DNA of 64,000 nucleotides, taken from positions 17,589,253 to 17,653,252 of the forward strand of contig CM075939.1 in NCBI GenBank assembly GCA_038030265.1. The letters are read 5' to 3'. The notes under the pieces are model-generated. The model was not told the DNA's origin. It saw nothing but the letters and a program-made list of their open reading frames with translations, and did no database searches. The stretch comes from Corythucha ciliata. Lineage: Eukaryota; Arthropoda; Insecta; Hemiptera; Tingidae. Of this stretch, positions 11,161 through 24,079 are shown piece after piece (position 1 is the first letter of the stretch; each line of letters starts with the position of its first letter). A program made the translations under genes and the position numbers.

Positions 11161-12379
11161 TTTGTTATAGAACAGTTTGTTATACATATAAAGAACAGTG
11201 GCAGTCCCAGGGGGGGGGGGTGGGGGCTATGGAGTGGTGGTCCCAGAGATTCTTCGACATTTATATAACACATTAGGAACAAAAATCCAGAAAGTATACG
11301 ATAAATCTTGGCAAATAAGACTCCATTTGAAGCTGGGTTGGTGCTCTTAACAGGAGCTCCCTGAGCTTCCGTGCTCCAGTGCGCTATCGATGCATGTGTT
11401 AACACAGGTATAAACATTCTAAAGATGGGTGATCTGCACGACTCTTAAATGTTCGAACTGGCGATTCCCACTCTAAATATAGCCAAACTGACTCTATACG
11501 CGCCTTGAAATGGATAAACTAACTATTGACACCATTAAAATCCCCGTCCTGAAAATTTCAAAAACAACCACTCGCACACTAATAATAAGGCCATGCTTAA
11601 GCATATTCACGCATTTGCTCGATGTACTATTCGCGGCCTCTTTTAAATGGCAAACCCCAAAAGGGCGGCCATATGGCCCCCCAAAAAAGCTAAACTGGCA
11701 GTGGGGAATAACTTGCTAGAATGCCCGATTTGGGAGAAAAGTGTACCGGTGAATTGGCACATGGTCAGAAGGATGTCAACGGTAGTTGCAGCCCGATTGG
11801 TCCGTCTGGCAGTGTCGGCTTTAGGCGGGGGCCCCAGATTCTTGAAATGTTTTTTGCTAATACGAGAAGGAAGACATTAATTTTCTATTGATAGGCGACC
11901 AACGTTGATCGAACCTTGGATAATTTTTTTTTTTTTTATGAGCCCAATTTTTTTACGGTTTTAGTTTTGGATTGGGAGTCTGTAGCGCAAAGATGAAATG
12001 TGCGAGGATGGCTAATACCTGATTTGCGGCCAAAATATGTAGTGATGAACCATGATTCTCGGTTAAACAGAAAAAGCGCTAACTGGTGGCTAAAGCTAAA
12101 ATTGACTAATTGAGAATATGTTGGGTTGGGCCCTTCCGCAGCTAAAAATTGAGGAAAAAACATTATGAAATTGCTCTCAATCATAGAGCTTACATTAATT
12201 GATTTTTAGACGACCCTTGGTCTTAGGACTTTTTAAGGGATCACTCACCCCTCACCGCACCACCCTAGTCACACCTGTGAATTCGAGGCAGTGGGGAGGC
12301 TGAAAATAAAGAATTAAACTTTATTGAAGCTAAATACTTTCTATTTTTACTTGTTTTGAGTTCCGAGAAAAAATTGCTC
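11161..12379. other. No recognisable gene; G-run
   Basis: A run of about 10 G occurs near 11211. A trace of the GCCAAACTGACT repeat seen at 14220-14600 appears at about 11470-11560. The short open frames here show no recognisable domain. Confidence 0.5.
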
Positions 12380-12448
12380 ACAAGGTGGGATTCGAACCCA
12401 TGACCTCCTAGTTTCGCGCCAGGCGCTCTACTGCTGAGCTAGCCTGAG
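12380..12448 (-). tRNA. tRNA-like sequence, probable SINE head
   Basis: On the minus strand there is a good A box (TAGCTCAGCAGTAGAGC, 12425-12441) and a perfect B box (GGTTCGAATCC, 12388-12398). The anticodon arm pairs as CCTGG/CTAGG with the loop CGCGAAA. That loop has G where a working tRNA has U33. The acceptor strands pair poorly and the outer pair of the T stem is mismatched. I therefore read it as a tRNA pseudogene or the pol III promoter head of a tRNA-derived SINE, with any body extending towards lower coordinates (about 12380 down to 12240). I do not assign an isotype. Confidence 0.6.
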
Positions 12449-12489
12449 AGGATCACGCTAAGAGCGAACCCCACCAGAGAGAAAATTCA

Positions 12490-12830
12490 CTGTTTCCGAG
12501 GGCAACTTCTCGGCTAAAAACGAGAAAAATTGAGAATTCACGGCTAAAATGGAAAAAAGCGCTCATTCAAAGCCCATGTTGAGAAAATTCACGGTTTTCA
12601 GTGACTGAGATAAAATGATAATTCACGTCTAAAGTGAAAGAAATGGCTAATTCGGGCCTAAAATCAAGAAAACCCCATATTATCGACTAAAATGTGTGAA
12701 AAGCGCTAATTGAAAAAAAAGCTCTAATCCACAGATAATTAAGAAAATGCCAATTCGCGAATAAAATTGAGAAACAATGCTCAATTCTTGGCTAATAAAA
12801 GCGGGAAAATCTCTAGTTCACGGCAAGGGC
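12490..12830 (+). repeat. 30-bp array, GGCTAAAAT subtype
   Basis: Units of the type CACGGCTAAAATGGA followed by AAAAGCGCTAATT recur at about 30 bp. Two neighbouring units near 12655 and 12685 are exactly 30 bp apart. The subtype differs from the CCAATTTCGCGG arrays but shares the period. Weaker traces extend back to about 12060. Confidence 0.5.
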
Positions 12831-13079
12831 GTAGCCAGCCTTTGATCCATAGATGTGTGCGGCTTCCCGTGAGCAGAAGTCAGATGCATCCCAATGACTA
12901 CTCGGGGATGAATCCCCAGAATGAAAACTCGGTAGTTCATCAACTCAAAACTCGTCGTGGGAAATCGTTAATTCAACCCCTGAAACTGATTTAGCACAGA
13001 TAATCAGTCATTTACTGTTAAACTAACATCTCTGATGGAAAACCGTCGTTGTTGCATTTTCTTTTCCGTCCATTAAGTG

Positions 13080-13660
13080 ACAATTTCTCTCCCAAAAAGT
13101 GATATTTTCGGAACTAAACTTGAAATTTTCGTCTCCTGGGAAGGAAACTGCAGTAATTTCGTTCGTTTCTGTTCTACAACGAACAGTTGCAAAATTGGAT
13201 TTTCATAATTAGAACAGCAGCAAAATTGAGGTTTCCTTGATCCAGAACCCAGAAAATAGGTTTTTAGATAACAAAATCTACGAAATGGTTTTTTTGTAAT
13301 GGGTGATATCCGCGAATTTGTTTTTCTTTTCGTCAGTGAACCAGACCTGCAAAAATTGGTTTGTAGTGCGCGAAATCTGTGAACTTGATTTCTTTTTATT
13401 TCACCACCTTGTGAAATTGGTTTATCAGCTACACAAATTGGAGAAATCGTGTTTTTTGTTTGTTTTTTTTTTTTAGTGCAATAAATCCAGGAAATTATTT
13501 TTTGTATACATGTCGTATTGGCGAGAAAAATAGACGAAATATTTTAGAGAGCGAAATCAGAAAAGTTGCTTTCCTGGTGAGACTCCCTAAGTATTTGAAA
13601 GACAAATATTTCGAAAAATGTTTAGGGAACCCCACGAAATCGGTGGTGACCCTGTATGTT
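13080..13660 (-). repeat. 30-bp degenerate array
   Basis: Recurring CGAAATTGGTTTTT-like words separated by about 30 bp, with GAACCAGA and GCGAAATC variants, mark this as a strongly diverged array in the same orientation as 9603-10420. The open frame at 13460-13672 lies within it. Confidence 0.5.
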
Positions 13661-14219
13661 TGTAATTTTTGATAGTATTGTCTAGTGGTGGGCAGCTGCC
13701 TCTTTTACGGCTGCAATTTCGGGTCACGGCGAGGGCAAATACCCACCCCTGCCTGCCCCCCTCGTGAGGCAACGTCCGTGCTTCCCGGCTAATAGTAAAA
13801 AAAGGCGTGGCAAGAAGGTGCCCTCCCGCCTACCACGGAGGGGGCCCAAATGTTATCCCGGGCCCGGGGCCCCAACTTTAGTAAAGACGGCCCTGGCGTC
13901 TGGTGATTTTAAAATAAATTTCAAAGTTCTAGAGGAGGGGATGGATGGTGCGAGGGAAAATGACGTCAATGTGTAGTTGTGAAGCATTTGAGGGAACTCT
14001 AAAATGTTTCGTTTACAAAAATAACGAGAAAAATTGACCCCCAGAAAACGCGTTTTCCCCCCTCTTGCCAACCCATCAGTTTCTTTAACTGCCCTTTGAC
14101 GTAATCAAACCCCATTCAAATGTTTAAAAATTCGCTTTAAAATTTGGTTGATTTCAATGATTAATTTGAGCAATTGTCTTGTTGAGGAGTTCTCTTCAAG
14201 AAACACCAGTGCTTGAAAA

Positions 14220-14600
14220 ATGTGCAAGTTGCCCATTCGCGCATTGAAAATGGCTGAACTGAGTTTGTACCATGCAACTGACTAAAATGACGGATTCACG
14301 TACCCTGAATTCTAATCAAACTGACTTAAGTGACTATTTACACCCTAGAAATTACTGTACTGACAGTTTGCGCCGTGAAAATGGCAAAATTGGCTATCCA
14401 AGTATATGCACGCTGTAAAATCGGCAAAGATGCACATGTTGCGCCCTATACCTAAACTGACGGTTCGGGATTTGAAAAGGCCTAAGCAGATGATTTCTGT
14501 CAAGAAGTTGACAACATCGACCATTGTCAAAATTGGCCAAACTGAGCCTTCACGCCTTGAAAATGTCCAAACTGATGATTCGTGCCGACGTCGTGCGCGA
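14220..14600 (+). repeat. 30-bp array, GCCAAACTGA subtype
   Basis: Units of the type CACGCCTTGAAAATGGCC and AAACTGACNATT recur at about 30-34 bp. The clearest pair runs from about 14530 to 14590. Opposed open frames at 14345-14684 arise from this repeat and are not genes. Confidence 0.5.
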
Positions 14601-16617
14601 CGGTTTATGAGGGCGTTATGTTTTTTTTTACGATTTCGAATTTGCCATTCGTTAAAAGAAGACGCGTGCACACTTAATTGCTAATCCGAAGCTTTCCTCG
14701 TCAAATACTTTATTATGTACGAATTGCCGCCTTTACTCTTACCTCACTGGTTTATAGAGGAAAACAATCACGTAGGCATGTTATAAAAAAGAAATGATCG
14801 TTGGAGGAGTGAGGGGGGGGGGGTTCTGTCACTGAACTTTGTACTCCCTTTTTTTTCTGCGCCTTTCTTTTTAACGAACCCAGTACCTACGCTATTTTAA
14901 AAAGTTAACTCTCACTTCCTGAATCCTATGAGAATCAAAATATGTATTCAATTTTTAAAAGCTCTTGTAAGACAATGGGAGCAAATTTCTATAACAATCT
15001 TGGGACATTTTGTAACGGCACCATTCCTGGCTCGGTCAGCGAATATTTACAAATGAAGCAGTCGGTGTCATCTTTGGTGTCATGTTGCTGCCGATGGAAA
15101 CAACTTTTGACAAGCATAACTTTCTTTAAGGATTTAGAGCTCACCCAAGTTTTTATGATTCACACTTATTATCAAGTTGTCTATGACTTTTATTGGAGGC
15201 ATGCTGTCGTTTTTATTTACAATCGATGAGCGTGCGTGCTATGTTGCATAATGGCCTGGCTCTTGAAAGTGTTGTACTTCTCCGGACAACTGGGAAGTTG
15301 GACGTAGGTGTAGTCATTTTCGGGTATACCTAGCTATAATTTATTGAGTTTTTATCTTGAAATATTTGTCCAGTCACTTATCGCGTGATGTGCAGTCGAT
15401 TTGCTTCGTATATGGTAGTTTTTTGGAGTAGTTTATCGACTCAATTCACAGGCGACACCTTCGTCAATGACTCAAGATCATAATCATGAGGGCTAAATAA
15501 TTATATTGTTTTCTATGGCGTGCTTAGATTTGCACGGCGACCTTATAACCTTTGAGTATGTCTAGACAGTTTTAATATACTAAAATATTATGGGTAATGG
15601 TCTCGGCGGGGCAGAAGTTGGCGTCTTTCCGTCGGGTTCAATTGTAAGGGGATAATAAGTCATTGTCAGAATGTTTTTTGAGCTCCGGAACCATTGAAGG
15701 AGTTAAATGCTTTAATCACGACTATAAATAGGAATAAAGAGCACATGGTGATGATGAGGTGGGTAAAAAAAGGGGGAAAAAAGAGTAGACAACTTGGCAA
15801 GGCCGTTTCGCAAGGCCAAGCCATATTTCTAGATTGCGCAGAAATTTCCATTTCCATCACTCAGCTTTCTCTACATAATATCAGCCGGTGAATGTACCCG
15901 TAAAGTAATCTTCATTAATAAATATTTCGCTCACTTGGATTCTCATCCTCTTGGCGGGATATTTTCAAGCGAATTTTAACTAATCGTTAGATTTGTGCCA
16001 CAAAAAACACTGCCTAGGCGCCTAGACTACAGCAAAATAATAAGCCATCCAACTTAAGTGCGCATTCAGAAATCAAGCTCAGCGAGACCTTCGCAAGTTG
16101 TTAAAAAATCATAGGGCCTGTTGAAATGTGTCATCTGCTTCGAAGCTCTTTAACGACGCCTTAAATTTAAGGAATGTTTGTATACGGCCCTTTGTGGTCT
16201 AACAGTTAGACAAGATGCAGTGGTCATTGAATCGCCTGAAAAATACGATAACTCTCACGTTGAACCCGGATTGAAACGGATTAATGTCTACTCATTTATT
16301 CTGTTCCTTTTACTTCCATGTTTTTCTGCAAGTCACAGCACGTCTAATTAATCATTCGAGTTTGTATAAAACCAGAAGGGGGTTTTCCGAGGAGTTTCAA
16401 ACGCTGCATTGATGTCGACAGTTGGACATATCGTCTTCCGGTACACACCAAGTGACTTAACTTCTTTCGAAGGAATAAGGAATCGAGAACTTAAGTGGTC
16501 AAACAGGGTCACTACATTACTTATTTTACCTCGTGTACACACATTCTTTTGAGTTGTTATGTCGCTATCTTGTTGAAGAAATTTGATGTATTTTGGAAAA
16601 GTACAGAGTGAAACCTC
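14601..16617. other. No recognisable gene
   Basis: A G-run occurs near 14812-14821. The palindrome CCTAGGCGCCTAG lies near 16013. Open frames such as 14942-15229 carry no motif I recognise. Nothing else stands out. Confidence 0.5.
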
Positions 16618-16620
16618 TAA

Positions 16621-16763
16621 GGCCCATTTTCACCAACAAAATTGATCTCGTTCAAAGTTGATCGTGATTAGTTGCCAATAGCGACCCATATGAATTTTGA
16701 TACAAGTGTTTACATTGTAATCGTGATACTCTGCATGGTTTAAGAAGTTGGTGAAATCGGGCC
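16621..16763. mobile_element. MITE with TAA target duplication
   Basis: The 143-bp element starts GGCCCATTTTCACCAAC, and its right end reads GGCCCGATTTCACCAAC in reverse complement. TAA stands immediately outside both ends (16618-16620 and 16764-16766). A three-base TWA duplication is typical of PIF/Harbinger-type MITEs, so I infer that superfamily. There is no coding capacity. Confidence 0.7.
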
Positions 16764-16766
16764 TAA

Positions 16767-19029
16767 ATAGAAAAAAATGCACTAAACTACGGTTATTTAC
16801 TTTTAAAATAAATGATAAGAAATTGAGATGCTAAGATTTCGGGACTTCTGTTGTTCTGTTACACTCGCTTACAGTCCCCGTTTACCACATTCTCTCAGTT
16901 CAAAACAAGTATACGGGGCGCGAAACCACCGTAAGACGAAAAATTTGAAATTCTTATCGCCTCAGATAGCCACTACGGTCGGTGAGAGGCAAAAACAGGT
17001 AAAAAACGCCAACGTTCCTTCCACCCTTGCATTTTCCCTATAATCTTAAAACCGGACATGAGCTGTCAACCTGTAACTCATACACCTCCAACGAGTAGAA
17101 CCATTCTCCCACCCTTTCGATATACTACTTTTCTTTCGTCAAAAAAGGAAAGATGATGTCAGTCCTATTTTCTCCATCATTTCACTGATGATTCTACATT
17201 CGCTACCTCTCACCTTATTCTTACCCTCCCTCCCTACATTCCATATACTCTGCAACACTAACCAAGTAACCCATTCGATTCCTATTTCCTTTCCACCCAG
17301 CCCTAAACATTAATCGACTGAGAAGGAACAAGACACCACTCAGCTGACACACTGCTTTGTAGTTTGTACCTCGTCTCTTCGAAAAGAAAGGCTTTCACCC
17401 TGTGAATCCACTTTCTACGATTATTTTTTTGTTATCTCTCATGTCTCATTGTGAGCGTCTCCCAACAATTATCTTCTCATCTTCGTATCACATAATACGA
17501 AACAAGTCCATTCTCAGCATCTGTCTCGTTTCGAGGAAAAACATGCCTGTTTATTTATTTATTAAGAAGTGTTTAAAAGTATCATTATTAACAAAAAAAA
17601 AGTAATTACGCCGGCTAAAAACCGGAAATCTTGTGAAAACAGATCAGTCGACAAGCGATTATGCTCCGAGTATGTACCTATACACACTTTCCAATTTCCA
17701 TCCGCGATTCTCTCAAACTAAAGAGGTGATTTTATGTCTTCAAGGTTTTAGTACTAACGTAAGATAGCAATTTTTTAGTTTCGTTTTCTTCTATTCGTAT
17801 TCGTAATGCATAAATTCATAAGAAAATAACTACTTTCAAAGTCGAAAAACACTCAAAACCTAGAAGTTGATACACTAATGTAAAGACTGTAATGCGATTG
17901 TTTTCTCTTTTTGTAAGAAAGTCCCTGTCCTTTGAAGGATTGATTTCGATGACCAAACAGTCGCTAGGGATTGCTCATCCCTTATTTGAACTGCAAGTAA
18001 GAAGGACAATAATTGATTATTATTATTATTGCTTGAGAAGAGTAGCACAGACAGCAATTTTCAAAGTGCAATCGCGTGATTGTTTGGTTCGTGCGGGGTC
18101 GATGAGGTGAATGTATTTTTATTATTTTTTCCTCAAGCAGCACAAAAAAAAAAAAAAAATACATAAAAATATTGTAATTCTCGCACGTGTCCTACGTAAA
18201 CAAGCCAGAGCTGAAATGATAGTTACTTATCTAGGTTTGCTAAATGAAATAACGCAAGACCGATTTTAAAGTAGTAGAACCAGTGCGTTAAAAACAGTCA
18301 TATTACCTAGATTTCTACGACAATTACTTACAATTTACGTATTGGTAACCTCATTTTCAAACTAAAAAATAAAACTTTTCAAATATGTAATTGAAATTAA
18401 TCCGTCAAAAAATGATTTGAAGCGTAAAAGTGGCAAATTAACAGTTACGTTCATGTGCATGTTTATACTTGTTTCTCGGCTATTGTGAAGCCACAAGCCA
18501 CCCTTCACCTTCTCACATCAACAGATACAGCTCGTCATCATGAAGTGGTAATGTTGGTCGAAATAGTTTTGCATGTTTCGTCAGCCTCTCATCAAGACAT
18601 GCTAGTCCATTAACCTTCAGTAGGTACTCCCAATTGAGGTATACTTGCGGGTACAAAGGGTCTGGCATACCGAGATTGAAAACTCTACTTGATGTAACGT
18701 CTAGTATTTCTAACTCACAACATGTTTCAAGTCAACGCTGCGGCAATGTTTAGCCGCCGCTTCGCCCCAGTTCCCGTTTTGCTCTCCTGGCCCTCATCAG
18801 TCCATAGTGAGCCGGATCCCCTCCCTAACCTCGATTTTATAGCAGACCAGGTCGAGCGCCAGGGGTGGAGATCGTATAGTGCAAAGTCCACAAATTTTAC
18901 CCGCTGAACCTCTCCCACACCGGCACGCCTCCATTTCACTCAAAAGTCAAAACTCTGAGATTCACCCCTACAGCCCTTGATAATATTGGACCGACGAATC
19001 GGAAAATTAGACTTACAGTCTTAATAAAA
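16767..19029. other. No recognisable gene
   Basis: The part at 17040-17420 is pyrimidine-rich. An A-run lies near 18145-18160. The open frames are short, overlapping and without domains. Confidence 0.5.
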
Positions 19030-19560
19030 CCAATCATGAGTGTTTGGCACTTTCAAAACAAAATTTCGCGGATTTTTGCTCATTCAAAACTTGGTTTTTC
19101 TCATTCAAAAGCCAAACTTCGTGAATTTTACACTTTCAAACCCCAATTTGCGGACTTTCACTCTTTCAGAATCCAATTTAGTGGACTTGGCACCTTTAAA
19201 TCCCAATTTCGGGGATTTTCGCCTATTCAAAAACAAATTTTCTATAGGCTTTTTTTCTTTATACATATAATCAGTTTCGCACGTTTGGTTAATTAAAAAA
19301 ATAGTTAAGCAAAAAAAAGACAGTTTCGTAATTTTGGCTTTTTCAAACTGAAGATTTGCTGGAGATTTTCCCTCTTCCACGAACAATAGTTTCAAATTTG
19401 GCACTTCAGAAACAAAATTTGACTAATTTTAGTTATTTCGCACACCAACTTTTCTGATTTTCTCGCTTTTTAATCCCAAATTACATGGTATTTGCTCTTT
19501 ATACAACCGATTTTACGAACTTTCGCTGTTTCAGAACCAAACGTAGCTTTACCTCTATTG
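19030..19560 (+). repeat. 30-bp degenerate array
   Basis: Units at 19140-19235 start CCAATTTGCGG, CCAATTTAGTGG and CCAATTTCGGGG, spaced 30 to 31 bp. Each continues with ACTTTCACTCTTTCAAAA-like sequence. The pattern decays from about 19240 onward. The open frames at 19036-19296 (+) and 19105-19404 (-) are this repeat read in frame, since 30 bp equals ten codons. Confidence 0.7.
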
Positions 19561-19876
19561 TAAAACATGCATGTTTTTCTACAGTCGTTCGAATTAACCT
19601 ACTTTGCTACGTACTTTGCTTCCTTGGAAGATGCAACGAGGGTTATTGCTCGATGAGTGTTTGGCTATAAACAAACTGTCTATTTGGCTACAAAATTACA
19701 AACCCCATAATGCGAGATCGTTTAGTGGGCTCTGAACCCCCCGCCGCCTTGCTGGATGCAGTATTACCTCACTATTTGTCTAATCAGTCACCCTGTGTAG
19801 AGTTAATGCTAATTAACTAAATATGAGGTCTCGAATTATGGTACACAACGTTCAAATGTTACAAGATGCTGCTTAA

Positions 19877-20077
19877 GGATGCATTTCCACCGAAGTGTCC
19901 AACGACACTTCTCTCTGGACATACATAAGTGCGTAAAGTGTCAGACATGAATTTCTTGACTGGATAAACTCTGAATAAAAATTTCTGGAAAGTTTATGCT
20001 TACACCAAGAAAATTTGTGTCTGACACTAAATTTCGAGTAATAAGTGTCGCGGGGGACTTCGGTGTAAACGCACATT
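19877..20077. mobile_element. MITE-like imperfect inverted repeat
   Basis: The left arm has ATGCATTTCCACCGAAGTGTCC. The right arm in reverse complement has TGTGCGTTTACACCGAAGTCC. CGACACTT and AAGTGTCG also match farther in. The arms span about 37 bp and enclose about 130 bp. The ends and target duplication are not clear. Confidence 0.5.
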
Positions 20078-23000
20078 TAGAGATACTGCCCAGCTTCCCG
20101 AAATCAGGTTGATGGTTGGTCTTGATTGAGTGCCACTGACATAAGAGATCATCTTGCAATTATAATTAACGTTCACGTTATTATAGCTCGACCAGTAATC
20201 CACGTGGCGTTGCTTCATAAAGGATGAGAAGAAAAAAAAATAACGTTATGATTATTGAAATCAAAAGAAAGTTATGGTCAGTCCTGAACAAAAATTAGTC
20301 TTAGCTTCCCGGATATTCCTTACACGCCTTCCTCTAATAGGCGCCATTCAGTAACACGTGGCATTATTCGAGCTCAAAGGGGGTATGTGATGTGCAATAA
20401 ATGCGATGACATTGAAGGAGACATGGAGGACAAGATTGTCATTCAAACTGTATGAGTTAACACCCCTCCACCTTCTATTAAAAATAGTTTCTTAATATTC
20501 TCGTGAAACACGTTTACGCACCTTTATCTGGCGTACGCCTAATAAAAAAAAAATAATAAAAAAGAAAACACGCAGCTAATTGTAAGAAGAGATTTATATT
20601 TCACCACGTAATTGGACTAATTTAGAATGTAAAAAGGTATGTAATGCAAATAATGAGACTTTCGAAAGGGTATAAAGTATAAGTATTGAGGTTTCATTAT
20701 CACTTTTTGACTGTAAATATAATATTGATCTGATGATGAGAGTGAAAGGGTGAGGGCAACGGCTTCCGCATATTTTCTCTTGCAATTTATTGATTTACTA
20801 ATCGTTTTTCAGCCTTCACTTTAAACGAATAGTATTATTCACACCACGAAGATGACGGAACTTTTTTGATTCATTTCCTCGTGATGAAGATGAATCGTTT
20901 TATGAATGAATATTTTCCTCTAAGCCAGAAAATCTGGAAAATATTCCGATCTTATTTTAAAGAAAGCCTTTAAGTGGCTCAAGGATTCGAAACTGCATGA
21001 GAAAAATGCCTACGTAACGAAAAAACCTGATGGGAATTTTTTTAAAACTAGCAGAATAAAATGAAGGGCGGAAGGACATAATAAATATGCTTCTTCAGAA
21101 AACGTCATGTTTCTATATACTTTATGCCAAGTGCGAGGGTGTTGATTATAGACGTGTTATTTCATTTTGCGTATTATGTACCTCTATGAAAGGATTCAAT
21201 TGTGGATCTTTTGTGTACTGGCGGAGGGCGAGGATGATAAATAATGAAGTTTTATTCAATTGTTTTACCCTTTTTTTTTGCAGGTGGTGGTTAACCTTAT
21301 GAATCTGATGAACGACTCTTGGTATAACATACGCTGAGTTCATCAGAAGGAATTTCTAATGCGCGCTCGACTGAAAAAAATCACCGCAACCCAAAGGTAT
21401 TTAAACTTAGATTTACTATTCAGTAATGTTCGGGGGGGAGGGGAACCGAGAGTTGTTAAAAATCTCGCGAGAAAATAATAGCTCACGAATCGCTTGTATT
21501 TGAAAGTTAAGACTCGATGATTTATCAATCTTTCATTGATACATCTGTAGCCAGTTTATGGTATTTTTCGATACAGTTTGAGGCGAAAATCACTAATAAC
21601 AATTATTAGGCAAAAAAATTAAACTTATGATAATCTTTCTGGACCGGTTTTTCCGCTCATGTGATTACAACTGGGTTACACGCTTGAATGCAACCCAGGG
21701 AATGTAAAATACATAATAAGAAAATCACGTTCTCTACATTGGTTAGTGAACGCCTGAGGGGGGAGAGACTTTATTTAAATGACTTGAAACGAAAAATAAA
21801 TTGTTTTAATTTTGAGGTGAAGTATGGTTTTTTGACCATAGGTGAGCTTGGAATTCTGATTACGCACTACCACTGTTACAGAATTCTACCAGAAGAATTT
21901 ATTACTTGCAACCTGTTGGTGCCCTTAATCAAAAGTTCAGGTTATGAAATAAACAAGGAAACCTCATAAAGCCGTGATGTTTTGTGGTTAAAAAATGTCT
22001 ATAAACCAGTCCGCGTTTTTTCGTGATGGAACTATAAGTGAAATCCTTCGACGGATTTCTGTCTCGATGTCTCCAAACTTTTCAGCCTCTGCTCTTTCAT
22101 CGCCTTTGCTTTGATTGGAGAAAAGTGCGCAAAAGGACTGATTGAAAGTCCCCTCCATCTCTTTCCAACAAATAGAGCCCGCGCCATCAACCCTCTGGAC
22201 GACTTTCTGCCCTGTTTGAGAGGGATTATATTGTTGCAGAATAGCGTGCTTGGTCACGAACTTTTACTTTGGGCCACGCTCATGACCATTTATTTAGAAA
22301 CGTGCCCTATTCAAAGTTCTTTTGTTGGAAAACAAAAATATACAATCGTCCGAAAACCCTATCTCTGTCTCTCCCTCCCGCGCTCACTCGCTCTCTTACG
22401 CATTCTCCCTCACACCCTCTATTTCTTTCTATTGTCAATTTTTTTAAGGTTAAACAGTTCGATTGCCGAATTCATTGCAAAATTGACTCTCTCTCTCTCA
22501 CTCTCTATTCGTTGCAATTATGATCAACTTATGTTTTTAGGGTTTTCTTAAAACAGTCGACAATGCAGTGTATAGATCTTTTTGAAAGTTTTCCTTTCAC
22601 GAACTATCATCGACCTTGACCGTTAATTTATTTTATTTCATTTTCAACGACGTTTTCGTCACAGAAAGGGCAGTAGTTCAAGAAAACTGTGAACGTGCTG
22701 GGCATTAAACGAAACGCGAATCTTAATGCTTCAGGCCCTCTCTGAGCTTATTCCATCTGCCTTTCCACGTACCCAGAGACGTCTGTTTTTTTGTGAATCG
22801 AGAGAAATTGAAAATAATTGATAATTGATTGGGTAGGTAGTAGGTACATGAAAAATTAAAGGTCTACACCCAACTGATAAAATTTGACGGATCCACTGAC
22901 AATGAGTAAATTATCGCCACGCGTTTTAAGGGCATATCGAGAAGGATAAAGCGTGGTATGAACTTTTCGAGAGAAATTGACTCACCGTTACCAAATAACT

Positions 23001-23431
23001 CAATTCTTACTCTGTCGTCTGCCAAACGATAGTTTGGTCAACTTTTTTCCTTTGTTATCTACAAGTAAATCTTATTCTTATTTACCACTATCTCACCACT
23101 TAAAATCCTTTCTGCTTTAAATGTACAGACTCACTCTCTTCCATTGACTACTCTTCTTTATTTCCCTTTTCAGGATAAGTTAGAATGGACGAAAATATTT
23201 TTTCAAAGCACTTAAAAACAAATTGCCAGATTGAAATGTGAAGGCACAAGCGGTGCACTTTTTTGGAGATACATTATGAGGTTTTGAAAGCTATTTTTGT
23301 GAATTCTTATCTTATGTACCATTTCAGGCTAGACTCTACGTGTAGGTGCACACCAAAACAAATTGTCCGGTGATGGCTATGCAAGTCGTACTCTACGGAG
23401 CTTCATTAATTGGAAAGCAGGCTGAATCAAA
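20078..23431. other. No recognisable gene, about 3.3 kb
   Basis: The longest frame, 22111-22551 (+), is pyrimidine-rich low complexity ending in a CT microsatellite (about 22485-22508), and I do not treat it as a gene. No RNA gene or long inverted repeat is seen. Confidence 0.5.
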
Positions 23432-23473
23432 AACAAGAACTTCTGAACAAGAACTTCAGAACAAGAACTTCGA
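23432..23473 (+). repeat. 14-bp tandem repeat, three units
   Basis: AACAAGAACTTCTG, AACAAGAACTTCAG and AACAAGAACTTCGA follow one another without gaps. Confidence 0.85.
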
Positions 23474-24079
23474 GTTTGAATGCAATTAAAACAACCTTTT
23501 GCAGGATCCAGTTGTCTTCTATCTTAAAAAGGCCTGAGGACGTTGAGGTTCCCCTGATGAAACGTAGGCAAATTCTGGCAAAATACAGAAGAAAAAATAA
23601 AGTAAGAAAGCGGTCAGATGGCATTTTCCAACGTTGAGTAACAGAACTGATGGCACAGGAACCAGGAGGGGCGGCATTGGATGAAGAAGTGGAGGAAGTA
23701 CATTAGTGGCTAGCGCGTGAGCGACACAGCTCGGGTGAGCCTTCCAAATTATCACGTGACATCAGGAGGGGCTAATAAAGACACTGCTCAGTTCATAGGG
23801 GTTGTACGGTTTGGGACGCAAAATACCTACCCACGAGGTAAAATACCCTTAAATCTTTTCAAGTTCTGTACCAGGCGTCCGTTCAGTTTTTTTAAAGGCG
23901 AAAAACAGATAATGCCACATCTATTCGACCAAAAATCTGTATTTTAAGACTCTAAATCGGTGTGTATCTCCCACAGGGCATACCCACACACCCTTAGAAA
24001 CTAATTGTTCAGGAGTTACACTCAACATAGTTTTTAAAATTTTGAGACAGTTTTCTTAAAATTATGAAATTGATGTACC

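Noticed and set aside
16190..16290. tRNA-like A box TGGTCTAACAGTTAGAC
   Set aside because: There is no good B box or cloverleaf downstream, so the A-box match alone is not enough.
20728..20755. CTGATGATGAGAGTGAAAG, a hammerhead-like string
   Set aside because: The stretch between the core and GAAA is too short to form helix II, and helix I does not pair.
22111..22551. 146-codon open frame on the plus strand
   Set aside because: It runs through pyrimidine-rich and CT-microsatellite sequence, is dominated by Leu and Ser, and has no domain. An overlapping frame is just as open.
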